Counted from the first letter of the stretch, positions 49,401 through 63,058 are shown. The stretch is DNA of 64,000 bases from Cercis canadensis (GCA_003255065.1 QAOA01000527.1:351383-415382), one strand, 5' to 3'. Notes: generated from the letters alone by a model not told the origin. Numbers and translations: made by a program.

Positions 49401-50945
49401 ATATAAAGCTGATGGCACTTTTGAACGCTATAAAGCTAGGCTAGTGGCCAAGGGATACACCCAAGAGGCGGGGATTGATTATTTTGACACTTTTTCCCCT
49501 GTTGCTAGGATGACTACAGTTCGAACTCTTCTTGCTTTGGCTACTGTTAAAGGATGGCATATTGAACAGCTCGATGTTAATAATGCTTTTCTGCATGGGG
49601 ATTTAAATGAGGAAGTATATATGACTTTGCCTCCGGGAATGCCAACCACATCTCCTTCCATGGTTTGCAGTTTACAGAAATTCATCTATGGTTTAAAACA
49701 AGCCAGTCGCCAATGGCATTATAAGCTTTCCCAAGCTTTATATTCCCAAGGTTTCAACCCTGCTTCCTCTGATCCTTCGGTTTTCCTTATGAAAACTTCT
49801 TCTAGTTTCATTGTTTTGCTCGTATATGTTGATGATGTAATATTAGCTAGTGACAACAAGCAAGCCATTCATGATATCAAAATCTTTCTGGACTCCACCT
49901 TCAAAATAAAGGATCTTGGCTTTCTGCGTTATTTTTTAGGCATAGAAGTAAATCGTTCTAGTGAAGACATTACTTTATGTCAGAGAAAATATACTCTCTA
50001 GTTGCTCTCTGATGCAAGTTTTCTGACTTGTAAACCTGTTAAGTCTCCTCTTATAGCTGGTACTGTCCTCACGTCTACTGATGGTACTCCTCTCACAAAT
50101 CCTTCCGAATATAGGAGATTAATTGGCCGATTGCTTTACTTAACCAACACTTGGCCTGATATCACTTATGCAGTTCAACAATTGTCTCAATTTATTGATA
50201 AACCCACTAATATTCATTAGTAGTGTGCCAACAGAGTTCTACGTTTCCTCAAAGCTAATCCAGGGAAAGACATTTTTCTTCCCTCTACTTCCTCTTTGCA
50301 AATGAAAGGTTTTTCTGATTCTGATTGGGCCACTTGCCCTGAAACCCGTAAGTCCATTATTGGTTTCTGCATTTTCCTTGGCCAGTCTCTCATTTCTTAG
50401 AAATCTAAGAAGCAAACTACTGTTTCTCACTTAAATTCAGAAGTTGAATACCGAGCTTTAGCTTCCACTACATGTGAGATTCAGTGGCTTCTTTACATGC
50501 TCCATGACTTTGGCATTACTCTTTTTACTATTCTCTTATTCTGTGATAATCAGTCTGCCATTCACATTGCCCACAACCCAGTCTTCTACGAACGCACCAA
50601 ACATCTTGAGATTGATTGTCACATAGTCCACGAACGAGTGCAATCTGGTGTTCTTAAGCTTTACCAGTTGACACTTCTCAACAGCTTGCTGATTGTTTTA
50701 CTAAGGCTTTTGCCTCCCCACGTCTTCATGCTATCACTTCCAAGCTGCAACTTCATGATCCATTTCGTCCACCTTGAGGAGAGGAGGGGTATTAGAGGTT
50801 ACAGCAAGCATGCACGTGTTACACACGTGTTTCCTTTTCAATTTTTTTGGCAAGCATGCACGTGTTTCCTTTTCAGTTTTTTTGACTATATAAATATAGC
50901 TTAGTTGTACTGTACCTAATCAATCAATCTTATCAATCATTTGAA
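46463..50945 (+). mobile_element. Decayed Ty1/Copia LTR retrotransposon
   Basis: Parts occur in Copia order on the plus strand: a gag-like region with a zinc-knuckle-type motif (about 46.5-47.4 kb), protease with DSGA (about 47.6 kb), integrase (about 48.0-48.9 kb), reverse transcriptase with YVDDV (about 49.4-50.2 kb) and RNase H with DNQSAI (about 50.3-50.7 kb). A 35-bp direct repeat starting TATTAGAGG lies at both ends (46463-46497 and 50790-50824), and a purine-rich tract precedes the right copy. The right terminal region runs on through a TATA-like CTATATAAATA to roughly 50945. The coding region is broken at about half a dozen or more places, so it is a fossil of moderate age. Exact outer ends and the target duplication were not settled. 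Confidence 0.9.
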
Positions 50946-53113
50946 TATTTTTTTTCCTTCTTTTCTGTTAGTTTGTTAAGTTGAGCTCGAAGCCTTTAAA
51001 TTTAACCGAAATTACAATTACAGGAAAACGAAATATTAAAGAATACATATAGAATATAACAAAATCATAAAATTTATATCTTTTATTGATGAATCTTAAA
51101 CTGGACAATGCCCCCAAAATGTTAACTTTTTTGTTGTAATTGTGTATAAAAAATAATTTACACCAATTTTACGGTTATATATTGTGTGTCCCATCATATT
51201 TTGAAGACAAAAATAGTTTTGTTTTGAGTTAGGTGACTAGTGACGTACATGTTGCAGAACTGATGCTGATGAAATGACAAATTCATTACTTATTAGTAGA
51301 ATGAGCACCAAACATGGACAAAATCAATTAATGGCAGACCCGTAAAAGTTTAACCTTTCGTTTTCTAAAGTAAAAAGCAAGGGCAACAGAAAAGCATGAT
51401 TAAATTAAATTCTTAATCTTTTTTTTGTCTTCTTGGCCTTGACTCGTTTTTTTATGCATATATACATGTCATGAAAAGGGGTTTGGATGTTGAGCTGGCC
51501 CGAATAAAGTTGGTTGCCGTCAATTACATTGCATATATGAATATGAATGGAATGGGCCCTGCAAAGCAAATACACCATAACCTGCCGTCTTGATTCTTGC
51601 TTCATGTAGCCCCACATGGCGGGATGCCACGTGCCCATTCCATTCTACACTGCCTGCACCCTCCAACAAATCTCTCAACTTGCGTGAGGAACCAAAGCCG
51701 CTCTGAAACTTCATTCTAACATTTGGCACAGCAGTAAAAGCCACATAAATAGCTTTGATAACTATTCCCACAAGCATGGAATTAATGGTACCCTAGGTAA
51801 AGATAAGATTGTGGTTGTAAAACTTGTAGTTGTTGGGTGGTTCTTTCAACTTTGAATGACTCGTGGCTTTAACTTGAGCATTTATTTAACCCTTTACTAA
51901 GGATAAGCATGTCCAATTTCGGTGATGCATGAATCACGGTCGCACCGAAACATTTTCTTCTGTCCTATTAGTAACCGAATGGAATAAGGAACAAAAACAG
52001 TAAGTAAAAGGGAAGCATAAGAGTTGTCTGTGGTCCTGCTACCACAAACCATGGAACCTGATATTTCTGTGAGCTTAACTATTCAAGTCTTAAGAAGCTG
52101 CAGCATCCACGACCACGTTGAAGAGAAATCACAGAACCATCCACCTACCCATGTGCGTTCAATCGTGCTAGGAAAGTAACCCGGCAACGGAAATTTACCT
52201 AGGTTAACTTTGTCTTTCAATGTTTTTGTGTTGTAAGTACAATATTGTTCCGTTATTCCGGATAGTGTTTTCTCTGCAGCATTTCTGGCTGAGTAAGAGT
52301 AATGTCACTTCGCAGTTAAAATGAGCTGGGAAACTTCCAATTTCGCTCTATGACTCACTATTTCAATCGTCTTTATGACAACAACCATACCCGAGACAGA
52401 AAAGGGTTTCCATTCTCCAATTTTCCAAGCTTTTTTTTGTATGTATTTGCAGTAGTCTGCTTCTCCAAGATTGGAAAAAGGTGAGTAATACAGCAAATTG
52501 GAAACTTCGATGGGTTTGGAACTACTTACTAAAAACTTCCACTTTTCTAACATCAATGATTAAGTTGACAAAAATGAATTCTAGTATACAATTAACATTC
52601 CACATTTACGCAGCGGAAGATTTCGAAAAGAAGACAGCAAGGATAAAGTTGTTCCTTGCCTTACACTGTAACTGAAAAAAAATTCATGTGATCTTTGAAC
52701 TGCAAATCTTCTTACAAAAGAATTTATCCGACAACAAAAGAATCGACAGCAAATTACAAAATAGAGAAACTAAAAAAAAAAAAAAAAATCCTTACAAATG
52801 TAGGAGTTGAAGAGCCGTAACCAGCTAGCTTCTAAATTTACCCGTTTCCAAATTGAAGTCTTCTCTTTCTATGTCCATCTAACAGACTAACACAAATGTG
52901 ATCTGGTATTGGGTGGGATTGGATGAGGTGGGTGGAGGGTGGAGCATAAGCAAGAAAAGAAGCACTATTTGCCCTCTGTGCAGTGTGCCCATAACTGTGC
53001 CTTCACTCTTGTTCAGTGATTCAAAGGCCATGGCACGGTATCCACCCTTGTTTATCAACTTGACGTGTATTCATCCATTCATTTATCTCTACAAAGTCTG
53101 AATCAATTTGGTT
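50946..53113. other. Intergenic; right part is CSLC12 3' flank
   Basis: No gene was recognised. Frames at 51405-51777 and 52305-52675 are short, lack motifs and are probably chance. A poly-A run lies near 52772-52788. The last few hundred bases likely include the CSLC12 3' UTR (minus strand). Confidence 0.45.
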
Positions 53114-55679
53114 TCAGTCAACCTGCTCACCAATCAAGTCAAGACCAACTAACAAGAAGGATATCCCCTGGAATAGCAAGAAGTAAAAATGGATTCCCTG
53201 AGCAGAGAGGAGGCTCCTTGCTGAAGCTGTTAAAAGTAGGAATGCCAATGCAAGCTCCTTCATGTATATTCTGTTATGCTTCTTCTTAGAGGCTTTTTGC
53301 TTTTGCTCCTTTCGTTGGATTTCCTCTTTCATTTCCTCAAGATCAGGCACTGACACCCCTCTTTGATGCTTTGGTCCTTTCTCAATTAATGAGACCAGAT
53401 CACCCTCAGAGGATCGACCAGATTTCTTAGTCACAACCCACTCATATGCACTACCAAGCTGGAATAGCCCAGAGATCATGGCATTGAATTTGGTAACTGA
53501 CATTGTATTCTCAAACAGAAGGTAAGGTACAATAAAGGGGAAGGATTTCGGAGCTGGAAGGATATTAAGAAATGACATGGTGGCAGGGATATAACACACG
53601 ACCCACACAGGAAGCTCAGCCTCTGGCACAAACATTGTCATGGGCAGAATTATACAGAAAAGGGTGAATGAATAGAAGGGTAATATTAGTTTTCTCAGAA
53701 GAAAGAAGAGAAATATCATATTGAATTTCTTCCATATGCTTATCTGCGAAAACAAAATTGATCCACAAAGAAATGTGTAAGCACTACGATTCCATAAATT
53801 AAGATGACAAACTACTATTAACAGGGTCTGGAGATATATATTACCTTGGACCGTATGATGTCAGGCAAACATAGGCGGAACAACTGCATTGGCCCAGAAT
53901 GCCACCGATGTTGTTGTTTTCTGTAAGCTTCGTACGATTCCGGTACTTCACATTGGCACTGGACGCATTAACAAGTAAAAACCAGTCTTAAAAAATTACT
54001 GATCGAGTACTGACAAATTAGTAGTACTAGTGATGAATTAAAGGTGAGGCAAACCTCAACATCATTTAGGTAAATAAATTTCCAGCCATGAAGATGAGCT
54101 CGAACAGCAATGTCCATATCCTCAACAGTGGTCCTCTCCAACCACCCACCAGATTCCTCCAAAGCCTTCTTTCTCCAGACTCCAGCCGTTCCATTGAACC
54201 CAAAGAAATTAATGAAAATACCATTCACCTGCTGCTCTACCTCAAAGTGGAATGACAAATTAATGTTCTGCAACCTTGTTAGCAAGTTCTCATCCTTGTT
54301 CACAAAGGACCATCTTGCTTGAACTAGCCCTAATTCATCATTATCCTGTTATATCATCAAGTGGGTTAATTCTTATCGACCATGATTGCTGCAAAATTAA
54401 GTCAAGTACTCGTTCAAGCTACAGAACAAAACGATATTTATCGCGATAAAGATAACTCTTTTAACTTTCTAGCGAGTCACACAATGTGACATTGAATTGA
54501 GTACCTTGAAATGAGGAACCGTTCTTTTAAGAAAATCAGGGGTAGGCTGAAAATCGGCATCAAAAATAGCAACGAATTCATAGTCCTTCACATAGCTGCA
54601 ATTCATGGCAGATTTTAGGTTGCCTGCCTTGTACCCATCTCTAATTACCCGATGCCGATACACAATGTTGGCACCCTCTTTTTGCCATTTTTGGACCTCT
54701 TCATTGATCAGCGATTGCGTTGTTGGGTCATCTGAATCATCAAGAACTTGAATTAGCAACTTGGATTTTGGCCAATCCAAATTACAAACAGCACCAATTG
54801 ATTGGTGATAAACCTGTAAAAGTTGTCTCAAAAGTTAGATCATCATAACAGGGAGGGCTAAGAGAGTTGAATACAAACAGAGAACAAAAGAGGATTTTTT
54901 AACTTTACCTCTCTCTCATTGCACATTGGGATCTGCACTAGTACCATGGGAAAGAAACCTTTCTCGCCAGATTCAAGATCTATAGCACCTTCTTTAGGAA
55001 CAGGTTTGATCTTCTTAAATCGGATCCAGAAACAACCAAGACAAAGGACTAGTCTGTCCAAACTCTGAATGAAGAATAGAACAATACACGCATTGGCCAG
55101 GAATTGAAGAGGAGGAGCAAGATACTCCACTCGAATCAAAACCCATCGCGAATAAAGCCAATCGAAAAGACCTTTAACTCCAAATGACGTAGCCCACAAA
55201 TAGTCCAGTTGAAGATATGGAGCACCCAAATGCCAACCTTTAAAGTAGGCAGCCACCTCAAAACCCAGCAGAAGAACAGACAACCATAGAAACACTTTAA
55301 TAAAGGAATAGAACCTGCTCTTCACAGTAAGGTTCTCCTTTTCCCTACCGCCACCAGTTTCGTTGTTGTCGGCATCGGCGTCCGTTCTTCCGGAGGCTAA
55401 GCGGCGCTTCACAGCTGAGGCTAGACCCAACAATGCAGGGGCAATGGAGGTCAAGCAACCCGCTGCTCTGTGTGCTTTGAGGAGAAGAACCCAAGTGAGT
55501 TGCTTCGCGTTTTTCCCTCTGCCTTTGTCCCTTGGACGACCTGATGGGCCGGTTATCAAGAAGTCATCCTCTGAAGGACCTTCAAGCTCAACCATGGACC
55601 AATTGGGGTTCTCCATCTTCACCACCACTGGGGTTCCCCGGTGGCTCTCTTTCCCCCACCAACTGAACAAGGGTGCCAT
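53114..55679 (-). CDS. CSLC12: Cellulose synthase-like C (CSLC12 type), xyloglucan glucan synthase; exons 54909-55679, 54505-54813, 54055-54345, 53845-53958, 53114-53743
   Basis: CSLC proteins are Golgi-membrane family-2 glycosyltransferases that make the beta-1,4-glucan backbone of xyloglucan from UDP-glucose. Five exons join in phase to a predicted 704-residue protein, normal length. The N terminus ([10 protein letters not shown], then [16 protein letters not shown] and SEDDFL) matches the CSLC12 group rather than CSLC4. Catalytic motifs are VLDDSDD (280-286), DAD (342-344), TVED (433-436) and QQHRW (472-476), the D,D,D,QxxRW signature. Hydrophobic membrane segments flank the catalytic loop on both sides. 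The C terminus LDLIGEQVD is typical. The ATG at 55677-55679 is chosen because MAP... is the family start. The gene appears intact. CSLC12 versus a close paralog is not certain. Confidence 0.95.
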
Positions 55680-56564
55680 TTTTAGGTCTGATCTCACAAA
55701 CCCGCCTCAAGAAACAAATATAACACCAAGTTGCAGTTTCCAATGCCAAGAGCTATCTTTCTCTCTCTTTTTCAAAAAAAAAAAAAAAAGAAGCAAACAC
55801 ACACCGCTTCAATGCCAAGAACCCAGAAAGAAGAAACAAAAGGCTACAACTTTGATCTCATTGTCAGAAAAGGAAAGGAAAGCGAGAAATAGTAACAGTG
55901 ACAGACGCGTGGAGGAGGAAGCAGAGCAAGGCGTCTCTAAGCCATTGTGACATTCGGAGCGAACTTATACGTGAACTATTTCTCAGAGGAGAAAGGCCTG
56001 TGAGTTATAGAGAGAAAGAGAGAACAGTAGGACCAATTGGATGAGTACAAAACAGCTCCCATCCAATTACAGCTTGCAACAAAGGAGGCTCTCCGACGTA
56101 ATAAGAAGAAGGGGAGTGAGATGGAAAAAAAGAGGAAGGTATTGGATACAGAGAGGGGAACAGCTCAACACGTCTTTCATTTTGATTCCGACAATTCCCT
56201 TTAAAAAAATACTTAACGGGAATTCAACAAGAATATTACCCAGAAAGCACGCACGTTCTGCAGTCAAAATCTCCAACCATCAAAAATATATCTTTTTTAC
56301 CTTCACGAAAAAACTCAGATTTGTCAATAAAATCTACCCCGTTCCAATATGAAAGAGATCAATCATAGAACCACACCACACATTTACTCCTTAAGACGAC
56401 AATTGATAAAACTGGACAAAATCACGATGGAACGCACAAATTTCCGACACCCTTTTTCCTTATTTTTGGTTCTCCACCAACTCCTTTTAAATCTCAATAA
56501 TCTTTCACCACCACCCTAAAGCTAGAAATTTCTAATTTATTCAAAAAAATAATGCACATTTTTA

Positions 56565-56582
<18 letters not shown>
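56565..56582. repeat. TA dinucleotide microsatellite
   Basis: About nine TA units followed by TTTATATTTATATTT. Confidence 0.8.
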
Positions 56583-56595
<13 letters not shown>

Positions 56596-57885
56596 TTACA
56601 GTGGTAAGAATATCAAGTATTGAAGTTACAGAAACTGTCAATTGAAAGCTTCAATCCTCCTTCCCTCTGACTGTGGGTGGGCTCCTCCTTCGCGCGTGAA
56701 ACCAAAAAAGAGAACAAGCAATTTCGTATTACTGTGATTATTTACAAGCTATGCTACATTGATTGAAAGTGTAGTGCTACACCATTCCTAATTTAAGAGG
56801 GTTATGATAAGAATTATATTTTGAAATAAGTATTATTTTAAAATCGAAAAAATGAATTATTCAGTATCAAATTAATAATAATATTTTTTATATAATTAAT
56901 CTTAAATTTTATCAATTATTTTAAAATTTAACTCACACTCGCAATAACAATTACCTATTTACAATGGTAAAAAATAGGTACAATCACACGCGAAAGCAGA
57001 GGTCGAGAAAGTTCAAAATAAGGAGGTGTGACGATCAATTAACAGCCAAGCGCAAACCAACACCATAAAAGTGTCTTTGGTTTTAATTTTCGTTACGAAA
57101 TTGATTATGATTATGATTATAATTTATGTTTCAAGTATTCTTTTATATGTATGCTTCTTCTTTTTATCATTTTTAAAAATTTATTTTTCTTAGAGGGGAA
57201 TGAGAAAGGCCCCATTGTAGAGACGACCTGGTCCTTTCCTCACTTTTAGTCAAAGTAGTGCCGCTAATTCCAAGCTTCGAATTAGCATAAATTCGTTATT
57301 TTAGAGTGTATTATACACGCTCTACAAACCACCGTGTCAAACACTTCTTATATGTCATTTTACCCATCTTAACGGAATTAGGTGTTTACTTTTTTAACCA
57401 CGTGATAGAAATTGATAATATAAATTGAGTATATTATATGTTCGGTTGTTAAGGGAGAAAAACGACATTAAAAAAAATATTAGGTGGGGGTTATACTTAA
57501 TTTTCTATTTAACCTTATTCTATAATTTTTATCTTTTTTATACGAGTAAAATTATTTGTATCGACTGATATTAGTAAATTTAGATAATTAAATAGAAAGC
57601 TAGCATGTGAAGTATGTTTATTGAATTTATAATTTTAAGATAAAATCTCAATTTTATTTATTTTAGTAAGTTATATATTAACTTATTCTCAAAATTTAGA
57701 GAAAAAAATTGAAAGAATAAAGAAGTACAAGACAATAATATTATATTTATTTCTATACCCCTTCCTTAAGCCATCTTTCCAGATGCTGCTATTAGTCAAT
57801 AAACACACGCGCCTAAGATGCGAGTTCGAGCAATCTTTCAACTGAGGATAATTAGGAGTAAAAGGATATCCATAGAAGCCCTAAA

Positions 57886-57961
57886 TTAGCCCCGATCCCA
57901 ACAGCTAGGTTTATTCCACCGACAAATTTAGTCAAAGGGAGTGGAATTCGGATGGGGCTAA
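57886..57961. repeat. Inverted repeat near a SINE-like tRNA box
   Basis: TTAGCCCCGATCC (57886-57898) pairs with GGATGGGGCTAA (57950-57961) with one bulge and a loop of about 51 bp. About 60 bp earlier, AAGATGCGAGTTCGAGC (near 57817-57833) resembles the RNA polymerase III box B region of plant SINEs. A box A and 3' tail were not convincing, so the SINE idea is weak. Confidence 0.3.
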
Positions 57962-58439
57962 TTCGGGAAAATCCTTAGCCAGAAGGATAAGGCTCGTGTA
58001 CTTGCGGCTCACCAAGGTGTTGCGGTGTGAGCGACTGTAGCTCCTATTTAAGCGCCTCCCAATTTGTAAAGGGAAGCCTCGATATAATGATGTGCAGTTG
58101 TGCACTGATGCGATAGTAATAAGCACGGAAGTGCATGCGGATCAGCTCTATTTTAACGAATCACCGGTTGCACTGAATTTTTTTCGAAGTCACGTGATGA
58201 AAGTGAGGCGCCGTTTCAAAATTCAAATAAAAAATGAGAGAGCGAGCAAGCGCCAAAAATACAACGGAGTTAAAATAGAGATTTTACTGATACGAAATTA
58301 CTAATAGCAAATTAGCAAAATAGTGAAGTGGATCAAGTGAAGAAGCTTTTTCGTAATCAAAGTATGAATGATTAACACGTTTGGTGCGCAATGGATGAAG
58401 TAAGACTGTAAGAGAAAGCGTGATGTGCTTAGATCATCA

Positions 58440-58540
58440 ACCGCACGTGCGAAACACTTCGCGGATTGGGAGGACACGTGGCAACGCAATGGTCCTTGGT
58501 CAGGACAGGCTGGCCACCACGGGCGGCAGAGCCTGACGTG
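58440..58540. promoter_or_regulatory. GC-rich ACGT-motif cluster with no assigned gene
   Basis: Within 100 bp lie the palindrome CGCACGTGCG (about 58442-58451), GACACGTGGCA (about 58473-58483, an ABRE/G-box) and TGACGTGCC. The patch is clearly GC-richer than its surroundings. No gene starts within several kb on either side, so this may be a promoter relic, an enhancer or an unannotated non-coding transcript start. Confidence 0.3.
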
Positions 58541-61500
58541 CCCCCAGTTATTTGCGCGCATTCACCCACCGCTATTTCGTCACCTCATCTCAATTTTCCT
58601 TTTTTTTTTTTTTTNTTTTTTTTTTTTCCCTTATTACAGTGGAATTTTGATATACGTTTTGTCAATTCACAAATCATTTTTATTTTTTGTGACAGTTGTT
58701 TAATCACTAATCGATTCGCTATAATTGCGCAACTTTACATAATTTTGTATTTTTATTTTAATTCATAAATTAGGACTTAATTTTAATTTTTAGGTAGAAT
58801 TAAACTTAATAAATTTAAAGCAAGCCATCATTATTTTAAAAATTTTACTGTTAGTTGTAATTTNGTAATTTTATGTAAGAAATATTCTAAAATTTTTATT
58901 TTAGCAATGAAATGTCTTAAAGACAATATATGAGAATCTAATGAGTTATAATTTTAAGATAAAATCTCAATTTTATTTATTTTATTGCCTTTTGATCCTA
59001 ATATAATTCATTTTATTAATTAATTTATGAATATTGACTTCCTATCCACGCCGAAAAGAATGAACTTTTTCAAACTCTAGAGACATTTTCTAAAATTATT
59101 TTAAATTAGTGACTTTCAACTAATTAACTTCACCCAGCATAAAAAATCTTAAGGAAGGTTATGGGCACCTCTATATGCAAAAGCCAAAACTTTAAGTTCG
59201 TAGTTAATATAATTACGTGATGCGATCCATATAGAAAAGCCATAATAACAGCATCTTCATCCCTATTTTCCTTTTTGCCAGTAGTTTTATTTGTAATTTG
59301 TATGAAGAATATTTTATGCCTAATCTTGGTGAATGAATAAGACGTCGTAACCGAGTTTACATGATCGGAATATTTAATTACAGAATAACGATTGACGACA
59401 CTATACTTTTATAATAAGGATTTTGTTATAGACTTTGTCAGCGTAATATATTTTCATCATCATAACACAGAAAATATAAAATAACAGAAAATACTGCCAT
59501 AGGTTTAATGGTTGTTGTCTTTTCTGCCAATCTATTAGTTCTTTTTGAAGATAAAATAATATTTCAGACAAAAATAAATATTTAATATTAGAAAAATTTT
59601 ATGTAAATTATATTGAGGTAGTAAATATACATATTTTTTTTTTATTTTATTAGATATAAAATATTTTTTTTTAATTTTTTAAATAAATTTAAAAATAATT
59701 AACTTGTATACATATCATTCATTTATTGGTTATTTTTATATAGTATGACATACTACATAAATATTAAAAATTTCTAATAAACTTTCTTAATATTATAATG
59801 TAATCTAATTTATATAATTTTTTTTTATCAAAAATCCAAAGAATTATTAAAGGAAAAAGATTAAAAAATCTGTTTAAAAACAAAAACTATTAATATGATG
59901 ACTAATAGTCATTGTTGGTTTCTACTTTCTAGTGGTTATTTTTAATTTTTTTAAGTAATTCTCCCTAAAATGAACTCTTTGTTTACTCACAAGAAGAGAG
60001 AGAGAGAGAGAGATAGAGGGGGGGAAAGTGAACCCTTTTTATTTTTTTTACAAATGCTGAAGAAGAAAGTTCATATAAGCATCAAAGACCGACTTGCAAG
60101 CAAACCGCTTCGTATCTATTACTCTATTAGTGGTGAATGGATTAAATAGTGCTTTCAACGGTCATGGATGACAGCTCTTTCGAATGATTAATTTTTCACT
60201 TTTCTCCCTTCCAATAGAGCGTAGATAATTGTACAAGTCTTAATATTCAAAAGGAAAAACAAAAGTAAAATTGATAAAAATAGAGAAAGCATTTGAAAAC
60301 ATGTAGGTCCGTGTTCTCTATGGCATCTTTTGTTATCTAATCAAAAGGGTTAGGTGTATATAAAGGGCATTGGGCTGGAGCTCCTTATTATAATTACAAT
60401 CTCTTTAAAATGGAGTGGACGATTATTCGCACATACACACTAAATCATGATCCAATTACTTCTAATTGTATTTAAAAATATATCTCAACACAAAACAGAG
60501 GCCCATCTGAGGCAGCTTTCATGCATAATACATACTACTCAGTACCGACACTTTTTTTAAAATAAAATAAAATTAAATAAACAAAATATTTAATCATTAA
60601 ATATGATTAAATTGATAAATTAAATTTTATGTGAGACAAATTTTAAAGTAAAATTAAGAATTCAAATTATATTATAAGCGCTAGTGATCAAGGCCTGCGA
60701 AAACTTAATACATGCCATGTATGCATCCAAAAGGTTAACTTTATCCACTTGTGTTGTGTTGTGAATAAAATACCCAGCAAGTTACTAACTCAAATGATCA
60801 ATATGCTTTCAAGTTTTGCGAATCTGAATCATTTTCGTCTGTTAGTTTATTTCGTATAAATTAAAGATCGGTGAAGGTTTAAAGAAAATTGGTCATGTAA
60901 TTTATTATCGCTTTTCCGAGCAAGAATGTATTGTCAATATGAGATGAGATGCTATTGATGAATGTAAAATTTTGTACTTTGCAACTTGCAACAGGATCTA
61001 AACTTTTGGACTTCTTTTGTGGTTGAATTTTTGGTAGCCAGCGGGACTCAAATTCAGTCTTGTGATATAATACTTTAATAATTTAAATAAATTTTAATAA
61101 AATATACAGCTCATATGTTTATAACATGACTCATCCAACACCGCCGGATTCAAATCCTAGCCTTAAAATTTGCGTGCTGCATTCATAAAACGAATCGGGT
61201 ATCGAATGGAATATTCATCGGACCGAATCGATTGCTGTCAGCATCTTCATCAATGCACGTGTCAGGTAACAGCGGCCCAATACAAATAGAGGTTCCATGT
61301 CACCTACAAATATATATATATTGGTTATTTGTAAAGATTTAATTATTTATTTTTGATTTGATGTAAGGATATAAATTTGATGCATTGTCAAAGTAAAAAA
61401 AATTTGTATGAAAAACAATGTTGAAATTACTTGTTCTTAGTAAAATATCTTAATTGTGACTTATTAGTAAATGGGTGTTTAATATATTCTATCCTTATTA

Positions 61501-62900
61501 AAATATTTGTGGCCGCACGAACTTAATCATGACAATCCTTTTCGTTACCAGCACAAAAGTCGTTACCAAGTTGAAATAAGGTTTGATATATACCTGCATA
61601 CTTAAGTAATTTAAAATTAGCTACGTATATACTAATGATCATTGGCATTGCTAATCAAATGTCACCATAATCATTTGCAGCCCACACTTCCACTGTTTAA
61701 TTATTATGTTTTGTTTATTATTTAGGTTAATTAGCGATGGGCATTATTCTTTCGGAAGCCGAAGAAAGCTCTTATCCAAATATTTGCCCATGCAACAATA
61801 TTTACTATTTATAAATTATATAAATACCTAAACATTACATCAAAAGGGCAAAAAAAAAAAAAAAAAAAAAANAAAAAAAAAAAAAAAAAAAAGCTAAACA
61901 TTGGATGGAGATTATAACAAGTTTAGGTATTAGGTACTACATTACTCAAACGCGAAATCGGAATTGTAACTCTTTTTCACTGTATTAAATTATTAATACT
62001 AAAGTAGAAAATGCTGGAACGAAATTGAGGAATTTTGTTTTTGGAAAAAAAGGCAGGAAGCTTAGATTAGGGGCCCTAAGAACAATCAAATCAAAATGAT
62101 TCCACAAATTTATAGAATGAATAATGGATAAGGTCAAAATTTCTTAAAGAACTACCAACAAGGCTATGCAAATAACAGAATTGCTTTAGCTAGCTTGTTG
62201 AACCAACTGAGCTCCAGAAAACTTGTAGCAGATGAGTAATTGCTTTAAAGATAAAGATAATATGTTAAACGTGTGTTTGGTAAAAATAAAGAAAAGAAAA
62301 TAGAAAATGTAATTTTGCATAACAATAAAGAAAATATTTTTTTTATTTTTATATACTTACCATGTAAATTTAGATAGTGATTTATGACAAATAAAGAATA
62401 GAAAATGTAGAGTTGTAGACAAAGTAAAAAAAAAAATATATATGTAATTTTACATAATTTTTTTTGTTATTCCTTTAATTTTATGCATGTTTCATCTCAG
62501 TATAGGATGCATGGCCCAAAAAAAAAAACCTTAGCATAGGATGAACGTGCTCATAAAAACCTTAGCATGTTTCAATGGGGCGGCAGTGTTGTTTTTGCAA
62601 CTTGAACCAAAACCAGTTACATTCACTATTCACAGAAACAAGATATCTATATCAAACTTCACATGGAAGATCCAAAGACAGTATATCCAACAGCTACCAG
62701 AGTGGGGGCGGAGGCATGTTGGATCAGATGAAACATTTAGAAAGTGACATGAAATGAAATCAACCATAAGGTCGCAATCAGATTTCAAACATGTTACACG
62801 CTTGTTTTCGAAACTACATCAGACTTCAATTTTATAAGGCACATGATAAAATATCAACGACAAAAATTTCAGAAATCAATTCAGTCTTCCAGAGTAACCT
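58541..62900. other. Intergenic, AT-rich, no gene recognised
   Basis: Single Ns lie in homopolymers at 58615 and 61872 and next to a GTAATTT repeat at 58864. There is a GA run at 59996-60012, and the dispersed AT-rich repeat at about 59590-59750. Short frames carry no motifs. The right end may reach the transporter's downstream flank. Confidence 0.45.
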
Positions 62901-63058
62901 CTGAACTCTAAAAGTCCAGCTGCCTTCTCAGGTAACATGCTTCATCAATTCATTTATGGAGAGATAACAACTTTAAGCAATACTCTATATTTCCCGCTAT
63001 GACAGTCAACATACTGAAGTTTAAAAGAAAGTGATTCATGTCATTGTAATCCTCTTGA

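Larger units (their letters stand above)
55680..58439. other. CSLC12 leader/promoter (minus) then intergenic
   Basis: The first few hundred bases are pyrimidine-rich on the minus strand (for example the complement of GAGAGAAAGAGAGAA near 56010), as in leaders. A TA microsatellite lies at about 56565-56582. An inverted repeat lies at 57886-57961. No coding gene was recognised. Confidence 0.45.

Noticed and set aside
55363-55950. 195-codon plus-strand frame across CSLC12 exon 1 and its leader
   Set aside because: It is antisense to a certain coding exon and its composition mirrors that exon; no family motif was seen.
60360-60400. GGGCTGGAGCTCCTTATTATA, similar to the start of a miR159/319 precursor arm
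   Set aside because: No matching mature miR159 or miR319 sequence and no second arm nearby.
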